From Streptomyces koelreuteriae (GTDB lineage Bacteria; Actinomycetota; Actinomycetes; Streptomycetales; Streptomycetaceae), in contig NZ_CP075896.1 in the NCBI RefSeq assembly GCF_018604545.1, positions 4,836,001 through 4,900,000 on the forward strand: a DNA stretch of 64,000 bases. Reading direction: 5' to 3'. Both the position numbers and the translations under genes were made by a program. The notes beneath the pieces are model-generated. The model did no database searches. It was not told the origin of the DNA and saw only the letters and a program-made list of their open reading frames with translations. This document shows positions 39,979-48,490 of the stretch, in pieces. Within the stretch, counting starts at the first letter, position 1, and each line of letters begins with the position of its first letter.

Positions 39979-40859
39979 GCAGGGTCAGCCTCGAGGGGAA
40001 GGTCGCCGTGGTGACCGGGGCGGCGCGCGGCGTCGGGGAGTTGCTGGCCCGCAAGCTCTCCGCGCGCGGCGTGAAGGTCGCGCTGGTCGGACTGGAGCCG
40101 GACGCGCTCAAGGAGGTCTCCGGGCGGCTGCACAGCGACAGCGACCACTGGCACGCCGATGTCACCGACCACGAGGCGATGGCCCGGGTCGCGAGCGAGG
40201 TGAAGGAGCGCTTCGGCAGGGTCGACATCGTCGTCGCCAACGCCGGTGTCGCCACCGGCGGTCCCTTCGCCGACTCCGACCCGGAGTCCTGGCGGCGGGT
40301 GATCGAGGTCAACCTGATCGGCTCGGCGGTGACCGGCCGCGCCTTCCTGCCGATGCTGCTGGAGAGCCGGGGGTATCTGCTCCAGATCGCGTCCCTCGCC
40401 GCGATCACCCCGGCCCCGATGATGACCGCGTACTGCGCCTCCAAGTCCGGTGTGGAGGCGTACGCGCACAGCCTGCGCGCCGAGGTCGGGCACCGGGGCG
40501 TGAAGGTCGGCGTCGGGTATCTGTCGTGGACCGACACCGACATGGTGCGCGGGGCCGACCAGGACGACGTCATGCGGGAGTTGAGGCAGCGGCTGCCCTG
40601 GCCGTCCAACAAGACCTATCCGCTGGGCCCGGCCGTGGACCGGCTGGTGGCCGGGATCGAGAGCCGGTCGAGCCATGTGTACGGGCAGTGGTGGCTGCGC
40701 GGCATGCAGGGCGTGCGCGGCTACCTGCCCGGGGTCATCGGGACCGTGGGGCAGCGCGAGATGCGGAGGTTCGCGGACCGGCTGACGGGCATGCGCTCGG
40801 GCCTCGTCGGGGCAGGCGGCGCGGCCGATGAGCAGCAGCGGGCTACGCTCCGTAAGTGA
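39975..40859 (+). CDS. Short-chain dehydrogenase/reductase
   Basis: A 294-residue classical SDR. NAD(P)-binding motif TGAARGVGE at about 16-24, VANAGVATGG at about 90, and the catalytic triad with Ser in IASLAAI and YCASKSG (Tyr and Lys). The C-terminal 60 residues are longer than usual. It may make the ketone for the BVMO by oxidising an alcohol, or handle the alcohol released by the hydrolase. Start overlaps the hydrolase stop by 4 bases. Confidence 0.9.
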   Translation: MSRVSLEGKVAVVTGAARGVGELLARKLSARGVKVALVGLEPDALKEVSGRLHSDSDHWHADVTDHEAMARVASEVKERFGRVDIVVANAGVATGGPFADSDPESWRRVIEVNLIGSAVTGRAFLPMLLESRGYLLQIASLAAITPAPMMTAYCASKSGVEAYAHSLRAEVGHRGVKVGVGYLSWTDTDMVRGADQDDVMRELRQRLPWPSNKTYPLGPAVDRLVAGIESRSSHVYGQWWLRGMQGVRGYLPGVIGTVGQREMRRFADRLTGMRSGLVGAGGAADEQQRATLRK

Positions 40860-40935
40860 TCGACATGCGCAGGGTCACGACCCGTGTGAATCTGATCGAG
40901 CCAGATCCCCTCACCCCCAACGGGAGTGAACCCAC

Positions 40936-41136
40936 ATGGGTATGAAGGACCAGTTCCAGGAGAAGTCCGAGCAGTGGCAGAACCAGGCCCGTCAGAAGGC
41001 CGACCAGGCTCGTGAGCAGGTGCAGGGCCGCGGTCGCCGGCGCGACGAGGACATGGAGTCGCCGCAGCACCCGCAGCGTGACCGTGAGCGGGAGCGCGAG
41101 CACGAGGACCGCTTCGACCAGGACTACGACGCCTGA
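40936..41136 (+). CDS. Small highly charged protein, 66 aa
   Basis: GMKDQFQEKSEQWQNQARQ begins a helix rich in Gln, Lys and Arg. The C-terminal half is Arg/Glu/Asp repeats (RDREREREHEDRFDQDYD). No membrane segment or signal. It resembles small conserved Streptomyces hypothetical proteins of the same length, perhaps stress or CsbD-like, but I see no family motif. It has its own promoter region (77-bp gap) and ends at a strong bidirectional terminator. Confidence 0.75.
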   Translation: MGMKDQFQEKSEQWQNQARQKADQAREQVQGRGRRRDEDMESPQHPQRDREREREHEDRFDQDYDA

Positions 41137-41151
41137 CGACGCGTGCTGAAA

Positions 41152-41183
41152 GGAAGGGGTGCCTCGCGCGGGGCACCCCTTCC
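41152..41183. terminator. Bidirectional terminator
   Basis: A 12-bp perfect stem GGAAGGGGTGCC (41152-41163) with its complement (41172-41183) and an 8-base loop, between the small protein gene and the convergent tricorn gene. Confidence 0.85.
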
Positions 41184-41200
41184 GCACGTCCGCTCGCGCC

Positions 41201-44200
41201 TCACGGACGCGGCGGCAGCTTCGGCCGGGAGTGGTCCGGTACGTCGCTGTACGTCGGCGGCACCGCCGCGGGATTGCTCTCCAGCAGCCCGAGCGCCAGC
41301 TCCACCGCGTCGGTCAGCTGGGCGTGGCGGCCCTCCGCCCAGTCCAGCGGGGTGCGCAGGACGTCGATGTCGGGGGCGACGCCCCTGTTCTCCACCGACC
41401 AGCCGTAGGCGTCGAACCAGGCCGCGTTCATCGGCACCGTGATCACCGTGCCGTCCCCCAGCTCGTGGCGGCCGGTCATGCCGACGACACCGCCCCAGGT
41501 GCGCTGCCCCACCACCGGGCCCAGCTTCAGCAGTTTGAAGGCGGCGGTGATCATGTCGCCGTCGGAGGAGGTCGCCTCGTCCGCCAGCGCCACCACCGGG
41601 CCTCTCGGCGCGTTGGAGGTGTACGACACGGGCTGGGCGTCGCGGGTCAGGTCCCAGCCCAGGATCGTGCGGCTCAGCGTCTCGATGACCAGCTCGCTGA
41701 TGTGGCCGCCCGCGTTGCCGCGCACATCCACGATCAGCGCCGGCCGGGACACCTCCATGCGCAGATCCCGGTTGAACTGCGCCCAGCCCGAACCGCCCAT
41801 GTCCGGGATGTGCAGATAGCCGCAGCGCCCGCCGCTCAACTCCCGTACCACCGCCCGGCGTTTCGCCACCCAGTCCTGGTAGCGCAACGGCCGCTCGTCC
41901 ACCAGCGGGACGACGGCGACCCGCCGGGGCGGGCCCGCGCTCTCGGCCGGGGTGAAGGTCAGCTCCACCGTCGTGCCGCCCGCGCCCGCCAGCAGCGGAT
42001 ACGGGCCCGCGGCCGGATCCACCGGGCGGCCGTCGACATGGGTGAGGACCGCGCCCTCCCGGATGCCGGTGCCGGCCAGCGGGGAGCGGGCCTTGGAGTC
42101 GGAGGAGTCACCGGCCAGGATCCGCAGCACCGTCCAGCCGCCGTCCCGGCGTACGAAGTTGGCGCCCAGCAGGCCCTGGCGGCGCTGGTAGTGGGGCGGG
42201 CCCTCGTTGCGCCGGGCGGCGGTGACATACGCGTGGGAGGTGCCCAGTTCGCCCAGCACCTCGCGCAGCAGGTCCGCGAACTCGTCCGGGGAGGCGACCC
42301 GTTCGACCAGCGGACGGTACTGGTCCAGCACCCCGGCCCAGTCGATGCCGCACATGCCCGGCTCCCAGAAGTAGGCCCGGATCAGCCGCCCGGCCTCCTC
42401 GTACGCCTGCCGCCACTCCGCCGCCGGGTCGACCACGTGCAGGATGCGGCGCGCGTCGATCCACACCGTCGAGTCGGCGTCGCCCGATTCGACGGCCGGC
42501 ACCGCGCGCAGCTCGCCCTCGTCGACCACGACCAGTCTGCTGCCGTCGCCGCTCACCGCGAACCAGTCGAGATGGTCGACGAGTTCGGTCCGCTTGGCCT
42601 TGGTGATGCCGAAGTGCTCCAGGGTCGGCCGGCCGCTGGTGTCGTCCGGGTTGGCGAACGTCTCGCCCAGCGCGCCCGAGATCGGCCAGCGCAGCCACAC
42701 CAGCCCGCCGCCCGCGACCGGGTGCAGCGCCGAGTACTTGGAGGCGGCCACCGGGAAGGGCGTGACCCGGCTCTCCAGGCCCTCGGCCTCGACGGTCACC
42801 GTCCCGCTGTCGCCGTTGTCGTCGTCCTCCACCGGGTCCAGGCCCCCGGCGGCCGGACGGCCCTCCGGGTTCACCGCGAACGGGGAGGGCGTCGCGGAGG
42901 ACAGCGGCACGAGGTAGGGGCGGCAGCCCAGCGGGAAGGACAGGTCGCCGGTGTGCACGTCGTAGACGGGGTCGAAGCCGCGCCAGGACAGGAAGGCGAG
43001 GTAGCGGCCGTCGCGCGTGAACACCGGGTTCTCGTCCTCGAAGCGGCCGTTGGTGACGTCGATGACGACGCCCTCCTCGACCCTGGCCATCTTGATCTGC
43101 CGCAGGGTCCGCCCGATGCCCGGGTGCGACCAGGTCAGCCACGCCCCGTCCGGGGAGAACGCGAGGTCGCGCACGGGCCCGTTGATCGACCGGATCAGCT
43201 CGGTGACCTCGCCGCCGGAGTCCTCGGTGACGTCGATCAGCAGCAGTCGCCCGTCGTGCGAGGCGACGGCGAGGCGCTCGCCCTCCGGGTCCGAGACCAG
43301 CTCGCGCACCCGGCCCAGGGCGCCCGGGGCCAGCCGTCGCGGCTCTCGGGCGCCGGAGGCCCGGGGCAGCGAGGCGATCTCGATCGCGTCCTCGCCCTCC
43401 GCGTCCGTCACATACGCCACCCGCCCGCTCGCGCCGAGCATCTCCGGCATCCGCACCCGGACGCCCGGGGTGTCGGTGAGGGTGCGGGCGGGCCCGTCGC
43501 GGTGGGTGAGCCAGTACAGGCTGCCGCGTACGACGACCGCGCTGGCCCGGCCGGTCTCGTCGACCGAGATCCCGTCGAGGTGCTGGGCCGCCGCCACCTG
43601 GTACGGGCGCCGCCCCGCGCGCGGCCCGCCCATCTCTACGTCCAGCCTCCGTGGCGCGGAGTCCGGCGACAGGTCGTCGACCAGCCAGAGATCGCCCGCG
43701 CACTGGTACACCACCCGGGTCCCGTCGCTGGAGGCATGCCGGGCGTAGAAGGCGTCGTGGTCGGTGTGACGGCGCAGATCGGAGCCGTCACAGGCGCAGG
43801 AGTAGAGGTTGCCGACGCCCTCGTGGTCGGAGAGGAAGGCGATCCGGCCGCCGACGAACATGGGGGAGTGCAGATGGCCGTCGAGTCCGGCCAGCAGCCG
43901 TTCGCCGTGCAGCCACAGCCTGCCGGTGGCCCCGCCCCGGTAGCGCTTCCAGGAGGCCGGTTCGTGCGGCGGGGTGCCGGTGAGGAGCAGGGTCCTGCGC
44001 TCCCCGTCCAGGTCGGCGGCCTGGATGTCGGAGACCGGTCCCCAGGGCAGTTTGCGGCCCGGGGCGCCGTCGAGGGGGACCTTGTAGCCCCAGGTGAAGA
44101 AGGAGAAGGGCTCGCCGTGCGAGGCCACGGCCAGGATCTCGCCCTCCGGGGTCCAGCCGCAGACCCGGGTGTCGGCGCTGCCCCAGTGGGTCAGCCGGCG

Positions 44201-44431
44201 GCCCGGGCCGCCGTCCACCTCCGCGAGATGGACCTCGGGCACCAGGGTGCGCCAGCTCGTGTACGCGAGGTGCCGGCCGTCGGGCGAGAAGCGGGGGTGG
44301 CCCAGTTTGGCGCGGTCGACGGTGAGCCGCCAGGCCCGGCCGGGGGCGTCGAGCGGGGCGAGCCAGAGGTCGTCCTCGGCCACGAAGCACAGCAGGTCGT
44401 CATGGAGATGCGGCAGACGCAGATAGCTCAC
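41201..44431 (-). CDS. Tricorn-type protease (S41 family)
   Basis: A 1076-residue tricorn protease homologue. The N-terminal half is repeated beta-propeller blades (FSPDGRHLAYTS, FTRDGRYLAFLSW, SPDGAWLTWS). The C-terminal part has a PDZ domain (GTGIREGAVLTHVDGRPVD) and the S41 protease core: GYLHIPDMGGSG, VDVRGNAGGHISE, and DEATSSDGD with the nucleophile at about Ser955/956. It acts in the cytosol, trimming peptides left by the proteasome into small oligopeptides. GTG start at 44431. Divergent from the TetR-MMPL pair. Confidence 0.93.
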   Translation of the reverse strand: MSYLRLPHLHDDLLCFVAEDDLWLAPLDAPGRAWRLTVDRAKLGHPRFSPDGRHLAYTSWRTLVPEVHLAEVDGGPGRRLTHWGSADTRVCGWTPEGEILAVASHGEPFSFFTWGYKVPLDGAPGRKLPWGPVSDIQAADLDGERRTLLLTGTPPHEPASWKRYRGGATGRLWLHGERLLAGLDGHLHSPMFVGGRIAFLSDHEGVGNLYSCACDGSDLRRHTDHDAFYARHASSDGTRVVYQCAGDLWLVDDLSPDSAPRRLDVEMGGPRAGRRPYQVAAAQHLDGISVDETGRASAVVVRGSLYWLTHRDGPARTLTDTPGVRVRMPEMLGASGRVAYVTDAEGEDAIEIASLPRASGAREPRRLAPGALGRVRELVSDPEGERLAVASHDGRLLLIDVTEDSGGEVTELIRSINGPVRDLAFSPDGAWLTWSHPGIGRTLRQIKMARVEEGVVIDVTNGRFEDENPVFTRDGRYLAFLSWRGFDPVYDVHTGDLSFPLGCRPYLVPLSSATPSPFAVNPEGRPAAGGLDPVEDDDNGDSGTVTVEAEGLESRVTPFPVAASKYSALHPVAGGGLVWLRWPISGALGETFANPDDTSGRPTLEHFGITKAKRTELVDHLDWFAVSGDGSRLVVVDEGELRAVPAVESGDADSTVWIDARRILHVVDPAAEWRQAYEEAGRLIRAYFWEPGMCGIDWAGVLDQYRPLVERVASPDEFADLLREVLGELGTSHAYVTAARRNEGPPHYQRRQGLLGANFVRRDGGWTVLRILAGDSSDSKARSPLAGTGIREGAVLTHVDGRPVDPAAGPYPLLAGAGGTTVELTFTPAESAGPPRRVAVVPLVDERPLRYQDWVAKRRAVVRELSGGRCGYLHIPDMGGSGWAQFNRDLRMEVSRPALIVDVRGNAGGHISELVIETLSRTILGWDLTRDAQPVSYTSNAPRGPVVALADEATSSDGDMITAAFKLLKLGPVVGQRTWGGVVGMTGRHELGDGTVITVPMNAAWFDAYGWSVENRGVAPDIDVLRTPLDWAEGRHAQLTDAVELALGLLESNPAAVPPTYSDVPDHSRPKLPPRP

Positions 44432-44502
44432 CTCCCCATGCTTTGCCTCGGGGCGAAACGCAGCAAGTTATGACAAACAGGCCTCCGTGACGCAGCACAC
44501 GT

Positions 44503-44540
44503 ACGAAACGGTTTCGTTTCTCTAGGCTCTGCGCTAGATT
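44503..44540 (+). promoter_or_regulatory. Operator ACGAAAC-G-GTTTCGT over the TetR-MMPL promoter
   Basis: A perfect 7-bp inverted repeat around one base (44503-44517). Its right arm contains a possible -35 (TTTCGT, 44512-44517), followed after exactly 17 bases by TAGATT (44535-44540), a good -10. This fits autorepression by the TetR protein encoded just downstream. Confidence 0.65.
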
Positions 44541-44581
44541 CCTCCTGTGCCGGAGCGTGCCGGAGAAGGAAGGTGCAGGAG

Positions 44582-45181
44582 ATGACTGAGGTCGCCACCC
44601 CGCGTCGCAGTCGGATCACCCCCGAGCGGGAGGCCGAGCTGTACGCGGCCGTGCTCGACCTGCTCCGGGAAGTCGGCTACGACGCCCTCACCATGGACGC
44701 CGTGGCGGCGCGCACCCGGTCCAGCAAGGCGACGCTCTACCGCCAGTGGGGCGGCAAGCCCGAGCTGGTGGCGAAGGCGGTCCGGCACAACAAGCCGGGC
44801 AACATCGCCGACGTCGACACCGGAACTCTGCGCGGCGACCTCCACGCCCTCGCCTCGCGTGAGGACGACTGCGCCATGCAGCAGAACGCCGCGCTGATGC
44901 GGGGCCTGTTCATGGCGGTGCACGCCAACCCGGATCTTCTCCAGGCGTTCAGGGAACTGCTGATCGAGCCGGAGATGGAGGAGTTCCACCGGGTCGTGCG
45001 CAAGGCGGTCGACCGCGGCGAGATCCGCGCCGACTGTCCGGCCCTGGAGTACATCGTGCACATGCTGGTGGGCGCCTTCGCCACCCGCACGCTGATCGAC
45101 GACCAGCCGCCGACGCAGGCCTTCCTCCTCTCGTACATCGACGCCGTGGTCCTCCCCGCCCTCGGCATCCCCACCGGCTGA
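44582..45181 (+). CDS. TetR-family repressor next to an MMPL transporter
   Basis: A 199-residue protein. HTH at about 20-60: AELYAAVLDLLREVGYDALTMDAVAARTRSSKATLYRQWGGK (contiguous; key turn RSSKATLYRQW). The C-terminal ligand domain has the TetR_C fold with LMRGLFMAVHANPDL and FRELLIEPEMEEFHRVV. The ATG at 44582 has GGAAGG 8 bases upstream. It is followed by the MMPL gene after 130 bases without a clear second promoter. The operator in its own promoter suggests one autorepressed unit. Confidence 0.88.
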   Translation: MTEVATPRRSRITPEREAELYAAVLDLLREVGYDALTMDAVAARTRSSKATLYRQWGGKPELVAKAVRHNKPGNIADVDTGTLRGDLHALASREDDCAMQQNAALMRGLFMAVHANPDLLQAFRELLIEPEMEEFHRVVRKAVDRGEIRADCPALEYIVHMLVGAFATRTLIDDQPPTQAFLLSYIDAVVLPALGIPTG

Positions 45182-45182
45182 G

Positions 45183-45211
45183 CAATCCCCCTCACCCGAT
45201 CAATCCCCCTC
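45183..45211. repeat. Direct repeat CAATCCCCCTC in the TetR-MMPL gap
   Basis: Two perfect 11-bp copies (45183-45193 and 45201-45211), 18 bases apart, in the 130-bp leader before the MMPL gene. Purpose unknown. Confidence 0.5.
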
Positions 45212-45311
45212 CCTTGAGAAACCGCAGCACCTGACGCGATCACCGCTCACGTCGTCGGGCTGATCTCCCCTGCCCTGAAACACCCCACGACCTGACCGGG
45301 AGTACGCCCTC

Positions 45312-47513
45312 GTGGCCACTTTCCTCTACAAGCTCGGCCGGCTCTCGTACCGGCGGCGGCACTTCGTCGCCCTGATCTGGGTGGCCCTGCTGACCCTCGC
45401 CGGGGTCGGCGCGGCCAGCGCCCCCGCCGCGGGCAACAGCTCGTTCTCCATCCCCGGCACGGAGGCCCAGAAGGCCTTCGACCTGCTGGAACAGCGCTTC
45501 CCCGGCGTGAGCGCCGACGGCGCCACCGCACGCGTCGTCTTCAAGGCGCCGAGCGGCGAGAAGATGACCGACCCCGGCAACAAGGCGGCGGTCCGGGAGA
45601 CCGTCGAGGAACTGGCCGACGGCTCCGAGGTCGCCCGCGTCACCGACCCGTACCAGGCGAAGGCCGTCAGCAAGGACGGCACGATCGCCTACGCGCAGGT
45701 GTCGTACAAGGTCTCCGGCATGGAACTGGAGGACTCCTCCCGCGACGCCCTTCAGGACAGTGCGCGGGACGCGCGCGAGAGCGGGCTGACCGTCGAGATC
45801 GGCGGTGACGCGCTCCAGACCGTCCCGCACACCGGCTCCAGCGAGATCATCGGCATCGCGGTCGCCGCCGTCGTCCTCGTCATCACCTTCGGCTCCCTGG
45901 TCGCGGCCGGTCTGCCGCTGCTGACGGCGCTGATCGGCGTGGGCATCGGCGTCTCCACGATCACGGCCCTGGCCAGCGCGCTGGACCTGGGCTCCACGAC
46001 CTCCACCCTGGCGATGATGATCGGCCTGGCGGTCGGCATCGACTACGCCCTGTTCATCGTCTCCCGCTACCGCGCCGAACTGGCCGAGGGCCGCGACCGC
46101 GAGGAGGCGGCGGGCCGGGCCACCGGCACGGCGGGCTCGGCGGTGGTCTTCGCGGGCCTGACGGTGGTGATCGCGCTGGTGGGTCTGTCGGTCGTCAACA
46201 TCCCGATGCTGACCAAGATGGGCGTCGCGGCGGCGGGCACGGTGGCCATCGCGGTGCTGATCGCCCTGACCATGATCCCGGCGCTGCTCGGATACGCGGG
46301 CCGGAAGGTGAAGCCCATGGGGGAGAAGGGCAAGCGGTTCGGCCGGGCGCCGAAGCAGCCCGAGCGCCCCAACCTGGGCACCCGCTGGGCGAGTTTCGTC
46401 GTCCGCCGCCCGATCGCCGTCCTGCTGCTCGGGGTCATCGGCCTCGGCGCGGCGGCCGTCCCGGCGTCGAGCCTGGAACTGGGCCTGCCGGACGACGGCT
46501 CCCAGCCCACCTCCACGACCCAGCGCCGCGCCTACGACCTGCTGTCGGAGGGCTTCGGCCCCGGCTTCAACGGCCCGCTGATGGTCGTCGTCGACGCGAA
46601 GGACAGCGACGACCCGAAGGCCGCCTTCTCGACGGTCGGCGATGAGATCAAGGGCCTCAAGGACGTCGTCACGGTGACGCCGCCGGCGCCCAACAAGGCC
46701 GGTGACACGGCCACCATCACCGTGATCCCGGGCTCCCAGCCGTCCTCCGTGACGACGGAGAACCTGGTGCACGGCATCCGCGACGCCGGCGCGGGCATCA
46801 AGGCCGACACCGACGCGAGTGTCCTGGTCACCGGCAGCACGGCGATGAACATCGACGTCAGCGAGAAGCTCAACGACGCGCTGGTCCCCTACCTGGTGCT
46901 GGTGGTCGGCCTGGCCTTCCTGCTGCTGATCGTGGTGTTCCGCTCGATCCTGGTCCCGCTGAAGGCGGCCCTCGGCTTCCTGCTGTCGGTGATGGCGGCC
47001 CTCGGCGCGGTGGTCGCGGTCTTCCAGTGGGGCTGGCTGTCGGGCCTGATGGGCGTGGAGCAGACGGGCCCGGTCATGTCGATGATGCCGATCTTCATGG
47101 TCGGCGTGGTCTTCGGCCTGGCGATGGACTACGAGGTGTTCCTGGTGACCCGGATGCGGGAGGCCTACGTCCACGGCGAGAAGCCGAGCCAGGCGATCGT
47201 GACGGGCTTCCGGCACGGCGCCCGGGTGGTGACGGCCGCGGCGGTCATCATGATGGCGGTCTTCGCCGGCTTCATCGGCTCGTCCGAGTCGATGGTCAAG
47301 ATGATCGGCTTCGGCCTCGCGATCGCGGTCTTCTTCGACGCGTTCATCGTCCGGATGGCCATCGTCCCGGCCGTCCTGGCCCTCCTCGGCCGCAAGGCCT
47401 GGTGGCTGCCCAAGTGGCTGGACCGGGCGCTGCCCAACGTGGACGTCGAGGGCGAGGGCCTGCGCCCGGACTCCGGCCGCGGGGACACGGACCGGGAGCT
47501 GGTACGCGCCTGA
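45312..47513 (+). CDS. MMPL-family (RND) transporter
   Basis: A 733-residue MMPL permease. Two similar halves each have one N-terminal TM, a large extracytoplasmic loop (about 35-180 and 390-545) and five TM helices. Motifs GLAVGIDYALFIVSRYR (first half) and FGLAMDYEVFLVTRMREAY (second half) carry the conserved Asp-Tyr proton-relay pairs. MMPL proteins export lipids, siderophores or drugs; with a TetR repressor, a drug or fatty-acid-like inducer is likely. A terminator follows. Confidence 0.9.
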   Translation: MATFLYKLGRLSYRRRHFVALIWVALLTLAGVGAASAPAAGNSSFSIPGTEAQKAFDLLEQRFPGVSADGATARVVFKAPSGEKMTDPGNKAAVRETVEELADGSEVARVTDPYQAKAVSKDGTIAYAQVSYKVSGMELEDSSRDALQDSARDARESGLTVEIGGDALQTVPHTGSSEIIGIAVAAVVLVITFGSLVAAGLPLLTALIGVGIGVSTITALASALDLGSTTSTLAMMIGLAVGIDYALFIVSRYRAELAEGRDREEAAGRATGTAGSAVVFAGLTVVIALVGLSVVNIPMLTKMGVAAAGTVAIAVLIALTMIPALLGYAGRKVKPMGEKGKRFGRAPKQPERPNLGTRWASFVVRRPIAVLLLGVIGLGAAAVPASSLELGLPDDGSQPTSTTQRRAYDLLSEGFGPGFNGPLMVVVDAKDSDDPKAAFSTVGDEIKGLKDVVTVTPPAPNKAGDTATITVIPGSQPSSVTTENLVHGIRDAGAGIKADTDASVLVTGSTAMNIDVSEKLNDALVPYLVLVVGLAFLLLIVVFRSILVPLKAALGFLLSVMAALGAVVAVFQWGWLSGLMGVEQTGPVMSMMPIFMVGVVFGLAMDYEVFLVTRMREAYVHGEKPSQAIVTGFRHGARVVTAAAVIMMAVFAGFIGSSESMVKMIGFGLAIAVFFDAFIVRMAIVPAVLALLGRKAWWLPKWLDRALPNVDVEGEGLRPDSGRGDTDRELVRA

Positions 47514-47539
47514 CGTTCCACCGCTTCCGGTGAGACCGG

Positions 47540-47581
47540 CCGGTGAGGGCTCCGTGGGGACGGGTGCCCTCACCGGCTTTT
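47540..47581 (+). terminator. Terminator after the MMPL gene
   Basis: An 11-bp stem CCGGTGAGGGC (47540-47550) with its complement (47566-47576), a 15-base loop and a CTTTT run. It lies between convergent genes. Confidence 0.8.
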
Positions 47582-47596
47582 CCGTGCTCATCCCGC

Positions 47597-48268
47597 CTAC
47601 AGGCTGCGGGCGGTGATGTCGCCGTAGGCGGTGGTCGCGCGGATGACGAGGCCGGCGGCGGCGCCGTCGGCGTTCATCAGCGTGTTCTGGATCCGGCCGA
47701 AGCCGGTGCCGGCGTCCAGGGAGGCGGAGACGCCGCGGCCGGCGGCGATCGAGATCTCGCCGTGCTCGGTGCGCAGCTCGACCGAGCCGCCCGTGGCCTC
47801 GGCGACCCGGATGTCGCCCTTCTGGGTGCGGATCTCCGCGGAACCGCCCAGCCGCCCGACCGAGACGTCGCCGGCGAGGAGGGTGAGACGGGCGCCCTCG
47901 GTCTCGTCGAGCTTGACCGAGCCGTGCGCGCCCTCGAAGGCGACATCGCCGAGCCGTCCGACGCCCCGGAACTCGGAGCTGGCCGCCTTCGCCTCGACAC
48001 GGGAGCCGGCGGGCAGCTGGACGGTCACCTCGACGGAACCGGAGTTGCCGAGGACCCGGTTCTTCGCCGGTGCGGCCTCGATCCGCAGCACACCGTCGCC
48101 GAACTCGACGCCGACCCGCTCCGCCGCCTTCACATCGCGGCTGTTCGACTTGTCCGCGGGCCGGACCTCGACGGTGGTGTCGTCCCGGTCGGCGGCGATG
48201 AACTGGATACGTCCGGCGGGGATGTCGACGACGGCGGAGACCGGGGCGGTGGTGGTGAACTTCTGCAT
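47597..48268 (-). CDS. DUF4097 beta-repeat protein
   Basis: A 223-residue protein of repeated short beta strands (VGRLGGSAEIRTQKGDIRV, GSVELRTEHGEISIAAG), the DUF4097/adhesin-like beta-helix type found in LiaG and related envelope-stress proteins. No signal peptide or TM segment, so it is cytosolic as read. It is divergent from the two-HTH regulator at 48491 across a region full of CGTTGC motifs, so it is the likely target. Binding partners and function are unknown. Confidence 0.85.
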   Translation of the reverse strand: MQKFTTTAPVSAVVDIPAGRIQFIAADRDDTTVEVRPADKSNSRDVKAAERVGVEFGDGVLRIEAAPAKNRVLGNSGSVEVTVQLPAGSRVEAKAASSEFRGVGRLGDVAFEGAHGSVKLDETEGARLTLLAGDVSVGRLGGSAEIRTQKGDIRVAEATGGSVELRTEHGEISIAAGRGVSASLDAGTGFGRIQNTLMNADGAAAGLVIRATTAYGDITARSL

Positions 48269-48311
48269 CGTGCTCTCCTTCAGCTGGTTGTTTCCGATGA
48301 AGGAAACGCTA

Positions 48312-48437
48312 CGTTGCGTTCATAGATCTGGCAACGCATTCGTTGCGTTGAATCGACGTAAGTGCAGTTAGATGTAGGAATTTCGTTGCAATGGTTCCTG
48401 ATTTAACGCAACGGGGACCCACCTTTCGTTGCAATGG
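48312..48437. promoter_or_regulatory. Array of six CGTTGC operator half-sites
   Basis: CGTTGC or its complement occurs at 48312, 48331, 48341, 48384, 48408 and 48427. The pair at 48331-48346 forms GCAACG-CATT-CGTTGC. A 14-base unit TTTCGTTGCAATGG occurs twice (48381-48394, 48424-48437). All lie in the 222-bp divergent gap and cover both likely promoters. Binding by the adjacent two-HTH regulator is inferred. Confidence 0.7.
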
Positions 48438-48490
48438 AATGAAGGTGAACGCTAAGCTGACGGCACCCGAGGAGAACGAAGGAGACCGCG

